This document shows, in pieces, positions 42,681 through 50,798 of a DNA stretch of 64,000 nt. Position 1 is the first letter of the stretch; the number at the start of each line of letters is the position of its first letter. Below the pieces are notes generated by a model. The model ran no database searches, was not told the DNA's origin, and worked only from the letters and a program-made list of their open reading frames with translations. A program made the translations under genes and the position numbers. This DNA is from Acidimicrobiales bacterium (GTDB taxonomy: Bacteria; Actinomycetota; Acidimicrobiia; Acidimicrobiales; Iamiaceae), in assembly GCA_025463985.1 (NCBI GenBank), contig JAODBM010000128.1, positions 96,042-160,041 on the forward strand, given 5' to 3'.

Positions 42681-45122
42681 ATGAACGCCGCGTGGTATCG
42701 CTATCGGGCGACGTTGCGCCGGCGCTGGGTTGCGTGGATCGCGGTCGGCGTGCTGGCGGGCGCGGCGGTCGGGGTCGTGATGGTTGCGGCTGCGGGTGCG
42801 CGCCGCACGGGCTCCTCGCTGGGAAGGATCGTCGCCGCGCAGCATGTGAGCGACGTGTTCATCGGACCGCAGAACGGGGCCTTCACACCGGCGCAGATCC
42901 GCGAGCTCAGCCTCCTGCCCCAGGTGAAGGAGACGCTCTACATCCGCGGGGCGCTGATGACGCGCGTCCTGCCGAACGGCCAGCCCGATCTGCACTTCGC
43001 GTTCGACGCGCCCGGCGTGATCACGCTCGCCACGCCCCTCGCGCGCGACTTCAACACGCCCGACCGTCCGCACCTGCTCGCCGGCCGGTTGCCGGCGCCG
43101 GACACCGCGTCCGAGATCTTGATCTCGGACGCGGCCGCGGCGGCGCACCACCTCGCGGTGGGGTCGAGGCTGACCCTCGGGTTCTTCGATGCGCAGCTGT
43201 TCAACCAGGCCGTGTCCACCGGCAAGGTGCCTCGCGACCAACATCGCTTCTCCGTCACGGTGACGGGGATCCAGGTCGGCCTGGACGACGTGACCCGCTC
43301 GGCCGACGACCCGCGGCGGACCCCGCTCATCCTGCTGTCGCCGGCGCTCTCGCGGGCCGTAGCCGACCTCGCGCCGCCGTACGAGGGGCTCTTCGTCCGA
43401 CTCCGTGACCCGCGCGAGCTGCCCTCCTTCGAGCGGGGCGCGTCCGCGCTCGTGGCACCCACGGCGGGGGGACTCTCGATCCGCGAGTCCGAGAACACGC
43501 TCCAGCGGGCCCGCCGCGAGAGCCGTCCGTTCGTGCTCGCGCTCTGGCTCTTCGCGGCGCTGACCGCCTTCGCCGGCGCGGCCGTCATCGTGCAGACCTG
43601 CATCCGGCAGCAGCGGCTGGAGGCCGGCGAGACCGGCGCGCTGCGGGCGATCGGGTTCGCGCGGCGCGAGCTCGTCCAGCACGAGCTGCTCCGCGGCGGG
43701 TTCATCGGGGTCGTCGCCGCCGTCGTGGCCGCGACCGTCGCCGTCGCGGGCTCGAGCCTCATGCCCGTGGGCCCCCTGCGCGTCCTCGAACCCCACCGGG
43801 GCGTCGATCTCGACCTGACCGTGCTCGGCCTCGGCACGCTGTCGATCGTGGCGCTGATGATCGGCCTGCACGTGGTGGCCGCCCGCCACGAGTCGCCCAG
43901 CCGGCCGGTGGCGCCCCAGCGGGTCGCCGATGCCGTCGCCCGGCGAGGGGCGCCGGTCACGGTCGTCGCGGGCGTTCGGTTCGCGCTCGATCGGGGCCGG
44001 GGCGAGGCAGCCATCCCGCTTCGATCGACCCTCCTCGGCATCACCGTGGCGATCTCTGCCCTCGTCAGCACGATCGTGTACGGGGCGGGGCTGAAGCACT
44101 TCACGTCGACCCCGCGGCTGTACGGCTGGGTCTGGGACTACCAGCTCGAGCCCGGCGACGGGTCGGACACCCAGATTCGGGACGCGGTGCCCAGGTCACG
44201 GGCGATCGTCGGGTCGGCGGTCGGCTACTACGCCCAACCGGTCATCGGCGGCAAGGTGGTCCCCGCGGTGGCCATGGATCCCCAGCCCGGCATCCCGTTG
44301 GCGAGCATCGTGACCGGTCGCGGCGCCCAGAACGACCACGAGATCGTGCTCGGGCGGGACACGCTGCGCGGGTTGGGCCTCCACATCGGCGAAGCGGTCG
44401 ACGTCACGATCACGCCGACGCGGAAGCGGTTCACCATCGTGGGCCAGGCGGTGTTCGCACGGTTCTCGCCGTATCCGGCGTCGAGCCCGACCGGGCTCGG
44501 CAACGGGGCGGCGATCACGGCGGGCGGCCTGCGCCGTTTCGGCCCCCTCGACGATCCAACGTCGCTGCACGCGCCGAATGCCGGCGCCTACTTCGTGCTC
44601 GTGCGCACCCGCCCGGGGACGACGACCCGGACGCTCGAGCGCGAGGTGCTCCACGGCGACCGCACGGCGGGCACGGTGCTCGCCCAGCAACGCCCGAACG
44701 ACCTCGTGAGCTACCGCCAGCTGCAGCGGACGCCCCTGTTGCTGGTCGGCCTGCTGGCGTTCCTCGCGCTCGCGACGACCGCCCACCTCCTGCTGTCCAC
44801 GGTCCGCAGCCGGCGTCGCGACCTGGCCGTGCTCCGCGCGGTCGGGTTCACCAGGCGACAGCTGCGCCTCTCGATCCTCGTGCAGGCCACGACCCTCGCG
44901 TGCCTCGCGCTCGTGGTCGCCGTCCCGCTGGGGCTCGTCGCCGGCCGGACCATGTGGACGATGACCGCGAACTGGCTCGGCATACCCGTGGAGCAGGTCC
45001 TGCCGCTTCTCACCCTGGCGGGCGTCGCCGCGGCCGCGCTCGTGGTCGTCAACCTGCTGGCGCTCGTGCCGTCGATCGGCGCCAGCCGGGTGCGCGCCGC
45101 CGAGTCGTTGCGCACCGAGTGA
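42681..45122 (+). CDS. FtsX-like (MacB-type) ABC permease, orphan
   Basis: An 813-residue membrane protein: an N-terminal helix (RRWVAWIAVGVLAGAAVGVV, about 11-35), a large outside domain, an FtsX core with three helices at about 305-440 (LALWLFAALTAFAGAAVIVQ), a second outside domain, and a C-terminal FtsX core at about 690-800 (RRRDLAVLRAVGFTRRQLRLS). This is the two-FtsX arrangement of lipoprotein or lipid exporters. No ATPase gene is adjacent, so the partner must be elsewhere. ATG 42681 is assigned; the ribosome site is weak. Confidence 0.85.
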   Translation: MNAAWYRYRATLRRRWVAWIAVGVLAGAAVGVVMVAAAGARRTGSSLGRIVAAQHVSDVFIGPQNGAFTPAQIRELSLLPQVKETLYIRGALMTRVLPNGQPDLHFAFDAPGVITLATPLARDFNTPDRPHLLAGRLPAPDTASEILISDAAAAAHHLAVGSRLTLGFFDAQLFNQAVSTGKVPRDQHRFSVTVTGIQVGLDDVTRSADDPRRTPLILLSPALSRAVADLAPPYEGLFVRLRDPRELPSFERGASALVAPTAGGLSIRESENTLQRARRESRPFVLALWLFAALTAFAGAAVIVQTCIRQQRLEAGETGALRAIGFARRELVQHELLRGGFIGVVAAVVAATVAVAGSSLMPVGPLRVLEPHRGVDLDLTVLGLGTLSIVALMIGLHVVAARHESPSRPVAPQRVADAVARRGAPVTVVAGVRFALDRGRGEAAIPLRSTLLGITVAISALVSTIVYGAGLKHFTSTPRLYGWVWDYQLEPGDGSDTQIRDAVPRSRAIVGSAVGYYAQPVIGGKVVPAVAMDPQPGIPLASIVTGRGAQNDHEIVLGRDTLRGLGLHIGEAVDVTITPTRKRFTIVGQAVFARFSPYPASSPTGLGNGAAITAGGLRRFGPLDDPTSLHAPNAGAYFVLVRTRPGTTTRTLEREVLHGDRTAGTVLAQQRPNDLVSYRQLQRTPLLLVGLLAFLALATTAHLLLSTVRSRRRDLAVLRAVGFTRRQLRLSILVQATTLACLALVVAVPLGLVAGRTMWTMTANWLGIPVEQVLPLLTLAGVAAAALVVVNLLALVPSIGASRVRAAESLRTE

Positions 45123-45279
45123 CGCCGGGTCGACGAGCTGCAGTCGGCCGCGACATCGCTCCGCGCGCGACCCTCCCCGGGCAGCGAGTCGGACGGGGTC
45201 GTACGCTCCGTGCGTCCGTCGTCGCCGGCGGCGCGGCGTCCGCCTCATCGCCAACGATCCTGGACCAGGAGCGACGTCG

Positions 45280-45535
45280 TGACCGTCGATGTCCAAACGG
45301 ACCTCTCGCCGTCGGCAGCCGGGTTGCGTTCGTCGCTCATTTTCTTGGGCGGCGCCTTGCCTATACGTATGAAGTGAAAGAGATGGTCCCCGGTGATCGG
45401 TTCGTTCAGAGCACCACAGAAGGACCGTTTCCCATGGAGACCACGTATCGATGGGAGGACACTCCGAGCGGGGGAACGAGGATGCAGCTTCGCAACCGCG
45501 GCGAGCCGTCTGGCTTCTCGAAGCTTGGTCAGTAG
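45280..45535 (+). pseudogene. Fragment of an SRPBCC (polyketide cyclase-like) gene
   Basis: The plus frame reads PLAVGSRVAFVAHFLGRRLAY then YEVKEMVPGDRFVQSTTEGP, METTYRWEDTPSGGTRMQLRN and GEPSGFSK before a TAG. This is the middle to late part of an SRPBCC domain. The beginning of the fold and the long C-terminal helix are missing. Codon use is poorer in GC than its surroundings. Confidence 0.6.
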
Positions 45536-45891
45536 CTGAAGGTGGTCGCGCCGTCGCCGATCCACTCCCACATGGGGATGGTGCCAGCGAGCTCGGCACC
45601 GGCGATGAGGCGGTCCCCGTCGAGCTGCTTGGCGTTGAAGCAGATCGGGCAGACGAAGTACTTGCCACCGGCCGCCGCGAAGCGCTTGGCGAGGTCGGCG
45701 AGGGGCGGGCATCCCTCGCACGCCACGCCGACGGCCGTGCCGTCGAGGGCCAGGCGGACCGCTTCCTTGGTGAGGAACATGAGCGTTGGGCGGCCGGACT
45801 CGGCGGCGCCGAGGGCGACCAGGTAGGCAACGGTGACCTTCTCGGGATCCTCGAGGCCGGTGGTCAGGGAGATGACGGCCTTGTTCGGCAT
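45529..45891 (-). CDS. DsrE/DsrF-like family protein
   Basis: A 120-residue protein of the DsrE fold: KAVISLTTGLEDPEKVTVAY, the FLTKEAVRLAL strand-helix, a CEGCPPLADL loop and CPICFNAKQL, i.e. two cysteine pairs that could carry sulfur. Family members relay sulfane sulfur in the cytoplasm. Its 3' end overlaps the decayed SRPBCC gene by 7 nt in the opposite direction. Start at 45891, with AAAGGATCAGCC before the ATG. Confidence 0.85.
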   Translation of the reverse strand: MPNKAVISLTTGLEDPEKVTVAYLVALGAAESGRPTLMFLTKEAVRLALDGTAVGVACEGCPPLADLAKRFAAAGGKYFVCPICFNAKQLDGDRLIAGAELAGTIPMWEWIGDGATTFSY

Positions 45892-45977
45892 GGCTGATCC
45901 TTTCGACTGCGGGCTCGGCAGCCCGTCACGAAGGCCACCGTACGGACACGGCCGCTGCGGGTCGTCGGGTGTTCGCC

Positions 45978-47552
45978 CTACAGATCGACCGGCTCGAACG
46001 AGCCGAGCAAGCCGTTCTGCATCGCGAACAATGTCGCGGTCGAGCGGGTCGAGGCGCCGATCTTCGTGTAGATCCGCTCGATATGGGTGCCGGCCGTCTT
46101 GGCGGTGATGTCGAGCGCCCTCGCAACCTGTTTGTTGGAGGCTCCCCGTGCGATCAGGGTGAGGACCTCCACCTCCCGTGGCGTGAGCCCGGCGGGTCCC
46201 GCGGCCCGTCTGGGTCGTTGCTGGCCAGCAGCGGCGAGCACCGCGTCGACCGCGTCGACCGCGAGCCGGCCGGCGCGGACCTCGCTGCGCAGCTCGCTGG
46301 CCGCCGCTTTGGGCGTGCGCGCCGCTCGGTAGGCCCGGGGTTCGGTCATCGCCTGGAACGCGCAAGCGGCCGCGAGGATCCGCCCGCCGGTGGGGATCGC
46401 CGAGCCGGACAGGCCACGGTGGTATCCCGAACCGTCAAGCCGCTCGTTCGCGAGCGCCGCCACCGCGCCGATGCGGGCCAGGGCCGGCGGCCGAGCCAGC
46501 GTGCGCTCGGTGTAGTACGAGTGCATCCGCATCCGCTCCGACTCGGTCGAGGTCAGCGGACCGGGCTTCTCCAGGATCGTGGCCGGCACCCCATGCATCC
46601 CGACGTCGTGCACCAACGCTGCCCGACGGAGGACCACCACATCGTCGACCGACAGGCCGCACAGCTCCCCGGCACGTGCCGCCAGATCAGCGACTGCTCG
46701 TGAATGGCCGGACCGTGACGGTGACCGCAGGTCGGTGAAGTCGGCCACCGCCTCCAGCGCCGCGTCGAGGCCTGATTCGGTGAGCCGTCGCTGCAGTCGC
46801 GGGTCGGCCGCGATCACCGCGGGCCAATCGGTCGCCTCGTCCAATCCGTCGAACAGCTCGTCCGCCACGACGCAGAACGCGTCGACCATCTCCGGGTCGA
46901 ACTGCTTGGCCCGCCGTGATCGCGCCAGCTCGACGGCGGCGGCCGTTCCGCCGCGCTCATGGGCCGCCTCTGCGAGATCAGCGAGATGGAAGAGCCGGAC
47001 CGAACCGGCGACATCGTGACCGCCGAGACCATCGGGGACACCGGTGCCGTCCCACCGGGTGAACCACTGCTGCAACGGCTCGCAGACCTCCGCGCCGAGA
47101 CCGAGGCGCTCGGCCATGAGGACCGTGCTCAGGCAGTGCGACATGAGCCCCCGCTCGATCGGCTTGCCCCCCGTCATGATGAGCGTGACGGCCAGCCGCA
47201 ACCGCTTCAGTGCCGGGCTCCCCGTCCCCACGCGCGCCAGCGCGTACTTGAACATCGGCAAGCCGGCCAGATCCACCTCGTAGCCGCCTTGCCGAAAGGC
47301 GATGTCATCGCCGAACCAGCTCGCCACCTCCGGTGTGTCGGCCACACATCCGACCCAGGCCAACATCGCGGTGTAGTAGAGCGCGGCCGCGCTCTCGTCC
47401 TCGATCCCCATGTGCTCGCCGAGACGGGTTGCGATCGCCCAGGCCCGCAAGACGTGCTCCATCGGCTGACCCAACCCGAGGTCGGTTGCGAGCGAGAAGG
47501 CCGCGACGACCTCGGCCAGGCCCAACCCGGAGTCCCGATCACCGGGCACCAT
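45978..47552 (-). CDS. HD-domain (degenerate HD-GYP) regulator with C-terminal LuxR HTH
   Basis: A 524-residue protein. The N-terminal half has an HD-like helical domain (about 30-220); the second HD domain at about 285-410 shows GHSRAVADLAARAGELCGLS, the metal pair in ALVHDVGMHGVP, and ERLDGSGYHRGL in place of the GYP motif. The C-terminus is a LuxR HTH (LTPREVEVLTLIARGASNKQVA, TAKTAGTHIERIYTKIGASTRS, about 455-515). HD-GYP domains usually cut cyclic di-GMP; the altered GYP makes activity uncertain. Probably a DNA-binding regulator responding to a nucleotide or other ligand. Two tiny ORFs lie just upstream. Confidence 0.85.
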   Translation of the reverse strand: MVPGDRDSGLGLAEVVAAFSLATDLGLGQPMEHVLRAWAIATRLGEHMGIEDESAAALYYTAMLAWVGCVADTPEVASWFGDDIAFRQGGYEVDLAGLPMFKYALARVGTGSPALKRLRLAVTLIMTGGKPIERGLMSHCLSTVLMAERLGLGAEVCEPLQQWFTRWDGTGVPDGLGGHDVAGSVRLFHLADLAEAAHERGGTAAAVELARSRRAKQFDPEMVDAFCVVADELFDGLDEATDWPAVIAADPRLQRRLTESGLDAALEAVADFTDLRSPSRSGHSRAVADLAARAGELCGLSVDDVVVLRRAALVHDVGMHGVPATILEKPGPLTSTESERMRMHSYYTERTLARPPALARIGAVAALANERLDGSGYHRGLSGSAIPTGGRILAAACAFQAMTEPRAYRAARTPKAAASELRSEVRAGRLAVDAVDAVLAAAGQQRPRRAAGPAGLTPREVEVLTLIARGASNKQVARALDITAKTAGTHIERIYTKIGASTRSTATLFAMQNGLLGSFEPVDL

Positions 47553-47555
47553 CGC

Positions 47556-47687
47556 TCAGCCCGCGCCGATCCTCGCGCGGAGCCGGGCAAGCCGATCACC
47601 GGCCAGGTCGTCAAGCGCGTCACCTCGGCCGGCCATAGCAAGCACGAGAGACTGCAGGGGACCCTCCACGATCGGCCCCTGGGTCAT
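47556..47687 (-). CDS. Tiny ORF (43 aa) upstream of the HD/LuxR gene
   Basis: MTQGPIVEGPLQSLVLAMAG then RGDALDDLAGDRLARLRARI and GAG. Its ATG overlaps the stop of the ORF before it (ATGA) and its own stop lies 3 nt before the HD/LuxR start, so all three would be translationally linked. No family recognised. Confidence 0.35.
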   Translation of the reverse strand: MTQGPIVEGPLQSLVLAMAGRGDALDDLAGDRLARLRARIGAG

Positions 47688-47827
47688 GCCGACGCCTCCC
47701 GCGCCGCCGCGTGGTCGGCCGCATTCAAAGCTCTCCACGACGCAAGGTCGAGTTCCTCGATCCTGCGCCGTGCGTCGGCGAGGTCGCATGCAATCATCAC
47801 TGACCCCATTCGAGTGCGAACCATCAT
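47684..47827 (-). CDS. Tiny ORF (47 aa), first of a three-ORF run
   Basis: MMVRTRMGSVMIACDLADAR followed by RIEELDLASWRALNAADHAA. A helical, charged product with no family match; an inner ATG with GGGGTCAG before it may be the true start. Its TGA overlaps the next ATG. Supported mainly by the tight overlaps. Confidence 0.3.
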   Translation of the reverse strand: MMVRTRMGSVMIACDLADARRRIEELDLASWRALNAADHAAAREASA

Positions 47828-48057
47828 GGCGCCGCCGGTCACCCACGCGAAACCGATCCTGGCACCGGACCGTGCACCAATGCCTTCCGGCGGCACCTCT
47901 CGGCACCACAGACCAGATGTCAGCGGATCACGCGGCAGTCCCATAGGCCTGCCGACCCGCTTCGAGGGTGCTTTTCATGTCGAGAAGTTGATCTCTGCTC
48001 CGTCCCTTAGGTGAGTGTGGCCATCCGGGTCGCCGTCAGAGAAAGAGAGCACCATGG

Positions 48058-48288
48058 GTGAGCTCCAGGGCATCGCGCGACGACGAGTCGGAGTGCATCG
48101 TCCTCGAGCGGTATCGCGACTCTCAGGCGCTCACCGAGCACGGTGAGCACCTCGCTCATCTCATGGAGGCGATCATCGCCACGGGCGAGGTCCACGGCGA
48201 GCTGCTCGGTGATCCGAGTGCAGAGCTGAGAGTGAACTTCGATGCCGACGGCCCGGTGCAACTCTTCACGCTGCACCAGTCGCTGTAG
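48058..48288 (+). pseudogene. Fragment of an ABM-type (quinol monooxygenase-like) gene
   Basis: SRDDESECIVLERYRDSQAL and EHGEHLAHLMEAIIATGEVH match the second half of antibiotic-biosynthesis-monooxygenase domains (the YxDSxAL-xxH segment); the first strands are absent. An ATG at 48054 in another frame would join it by a one-base shift, so a frameshift or truncation is likely. Confidence 0.4.
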
Positions 48289-48349
48289 TCACCGGTCGCC
48301 GCTCGCTCGTGCAGCCGCGTTCGAGCTCCAAGATCCACTGGGTCAACGT

Positions 48350-49405
48350 TCAGGGGAGCTGCGAGGCATAGGCGTCGGACGGCAGGATCGCCGCGGCCAG
48401 GTCGGCCACCGTCTTGCCGCCGGAGGTGAGCTTCGTGACCCAGCTGTCGAAGGTGGCTTGGCTCGGTGTGGCATGCAGCATGTCGATCCAGGTGACGACG
48501 ACGTCCACGCTCGGGCCACGGCGGGTCACGTCCTCCGGTGACTCGCTGAATGCCGTCATGACCTCGCTGCGGGTGCGGGCGTGCGCGTCCAGCTGGCCGG
48601 TCCAGTAGTCGGAGCCGGCGGCGTCGGGACCACGGCCGAGCACGTTTTGGTACACGAGGTCGATGTAGTGCCGGTTGTCGAGCGCGCCGTAGCGGCTCAC
48701 GTATTCCGGTGACTTGGCGAACCGGTCGGCGATCGTGAGGAGCGACATGCCCCTGCGGTCGCGGCGGATCCAGTAGTCGAAACCGCCGTGGTCGGGGAGG
48801 CGGGCGAAGAACGCAAAGTAGAGCCGTGTGACGGGATCGACGTGTGCCCTGGCGTCGGGGGTTCGTCGGAGGCGCTGCGGGATGCTCGCGGGTGCGGCAC
48901 CGTGGTTGATCTGATCCACGCCTATCAGCTGTTCAGAGGGCGTGGCCGACACGCCGGTGAAGTCGCCGTACTGCCAGCTCACGAACTCCCCGATCGTCGG
49001 GAACGGGGGAATGACCCGGTGCGAGAGCTCCGACTGCGGTCCGGTGCCCACGGCGTTCTTCGCCGCCACCTTGAACCGGTACACGTTGCCGTTCACCAGG
49101 TCCGACACCACCGCGTCGACCACCGTGAAGCTCGAAGCGACCTGGGTCGTGGCCACGGCGGCGTCGTGGAGAAAGGTCGTCACCGTGTAGCCGGTGATGG
49201 GCGAGCCGCCGGTCGCTTGTGCCTTCCACTGGAGAAATGCCGACCGGGGGAACGCTCCTCCGGCCCTCGTGATGATCGGTGCAGCGGGGGCCGTGGCCCG
49301 ACCCGCTTGCACGGCTGCCGTCCGCGCCGTCGCCGAGACGGCAATGCTCATCGACGCCGCAATCACGGCGGTTCCCGCACCCAAGCGTCGCATCAAGCTG
49401 CTCAC
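48350..49405 (-). CDS. Secreted protein with FN3 and DUF4214 domains
   Basis: A 351-residue exported protein: signal peptide (about 1-28), one fibronectin type III domain at about 40-135 (AFLQWKAQATGGSPITGYTV, NVYRFKVAAKNAVGTGPQS) and a DUF4214 domain at about 190-340 (HVDPVTRLYFAFFARLPDHGG, YIDLVYQNVLGRGPDAAGSDY, SEVMTAFSESPE). DUF4214 occurs in large surface and S-layer-associated proteins; its role is unsettled. GTG start with GAGGGG upstream. Paralogous to the two large proteins at 54.0-58.8 kb but encoded apart and on the other strand. Confidence 0.87.
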   Translation of the reverse strand: MSSLMRRLGAGTAVIAASMSIAVSATARTAAVQAGRATAPAAPIITRAGGAFPRSAFLQWKAQATGGSPITGYTVTTFLHDAAVATTQVASSFTVVDAVVSDLVNGNVYRFKVAAKNAVGTGPQSELSHRVIPPFPTIGEFVSWQYGDFTGVSATPSEQLIGVDQINHGAAPASIPQRLRRTPDARAHVDPVTRLYFAFFARLPDHGGFDYWIRRDRRGMSLLTIADRFAKSPEYVSRYGALDNRHYIDLVYQNVLGRGPDAAGSDYWTGQLDAHARTRSEVMTAFSESPEDVTRRGPSVDVVVTWIDMLHATPSQATFDSWVTKLTSGGKTVADLAAAILPSDAYASQLP

Positions 49406-49652
49406 GACACGCCCCTCAGCCGTTGCTCAAGGTCAGGCTCAGAATGATCGACGTTGGCGGGCGCCGCAAGGACCGAGCCGCTGGCACCTGGCCAGTCGCA
49501 GAACCCTGACCTCGCATTATCCGCTGACCACCGTCTCATGGGTCGACGCTGACCACACGCCCCGTCGAGCAATCGCTCGCCTAGGTTCTCGAATTGGGTC
49601 GACGTCCGATGGTCGGGTGCCTTGCCGGTCGGGAACGCGTCGAGGAGGCTCC

Positions 49653-50525
49653 ATGCAGTACGACGAGATCGTCTACGAGATCGAGGACCGAGTTCTCACG
49701 ATCACGCTCGACCGGCCTGATCAGCTGAACGCCCTCACCTACCGGATGCACCTCGAGATCATCGACGCGCTCGAAAGGGCTGACGCCGATGATGACGTCC
49801 GCTGCGTGGTGGTCACAGGGCGCGGGCGAGGCTTCTGCGCTGGAGCAGACTTGAGTGCTGGAGCGAGCTCGCTCGATATCCACGACGAGGAAGGCACGAT
49901 CGGGACCGGCGCGCATTCCAGTGGAGCTCACCGTGACGAGGGCGGACTCGTCGCCCTGCGGCTCTACTCGATGTCGAAGCCGGTGATCGCTGCGATCAAC
50001 GGTGCTGCCGTCGGAGTGGGTGCCACGATGACGCTGCCCATGGACGTGCGTCTCGCGTCGTCGGCAGCGAAGTTCGGCTTCGTGTTCGCTCGCCGTGACA
50101 TCGTCCCTGAGGCGTGCTCGAGCTGGTTCCTCCCGCGCGTCGTGGGCATTGGTCGAGCATCGGAGTGGGTCATGACCGGTCGCGTGTTCGACGCGTCCGA
50201 GGCGTTGGCCGCGGGCCTGGTCAGCCACGTGTATGAGCCCGACGACCTACTGGGAGCCGCCGAGCGTCTGGCGCTTGAGATCGCAGCGAACACGTCGGCC
50301 GTGTCGATCGCGCTGAGTCGGCAGATGTTGTGGCGGATGCTCGGTGAGAGTCATCCGATCGCCGCTCATCGAGTCGACTCTCAAGGGATCGCGTTCATGG
50401 GCGCGTCTCCCGACGGTCGCGAAGGCATCGAGTCGTTTCTTGAGAAGCGCGCCCCCAACTTCCCGATGAACGTCAGCCGCGACATGCCCCCGTTCTATCC
50501 ATGGTGGGAGGAGCCGGCCTTCTGA
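49653..50525 (+). CDS. Enoyl-CoA hydratase/isomerase family protein
   Basis: A 290-residue crotonase protein: LTITLDRPDQLNALTYRMHL, the oxyanion segment GRGFCAGADLSAG, KPVIAAINGAAVGVGATMTL, and IVPEACSSWFLPRVVG, which keeps a Glu in the second catalytic position. The tail PNFPMNVSRDMPPFYPWWEE is typical of a subgroup of long actinobacterial members. ATG 49653 follows GAGGAGG. It stands alone, outside the palindrome regulon. Confidence 0.9.
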   Translation: MQYDEIVYEIEDRVLTITLDRPDQLNALTYRMHLEIIDALERADADDDVRCVVVTGRGRGFCAGADLSAGASSLDIHDEEGTIGTGAHSSGAHRDEGGLVALRLYSMSKPVIAAINGAAVGVGATMTLPMDVRLASSAAKFGFVFARRDIVPEACSSWFLPRVVGIGRASEWVMTGRVFDASEALAAGLVSHVYEPDDLLGAAERLALEIAANTSAVSIALSRQMLWRMLGESHPIAAHRVDSQGIAFMGASPDGREGIESFLEKRAPNFPMNVSRDMPPFYPWWEEPAF

Positions 50526-50798
50526 GGGTCTCGCCGGGCATCGAGGTCGGCGCCCCGCCGCGGGTCGCGCCAAGTGGCTCCGGCGGTTCACGTCCGAGTG
50601 GCCCTGGGCGAGTCGGCATGCTGGGCCGAGGATGTGGTGGTCGGCGCAAGAGCACCGACACGCATCTGAGAGTTGGACAGGGCCGGTCACGCCTCAGCAT
50701 CGCGGCCGGCGACGGGCTCGGCTGCACGCAACGGCGCCCCAGCGGCCTGTCCGAGGTGTCGATGTTCGTGATGCGGCTTTCAGCGTGGGGCCTCGGGT

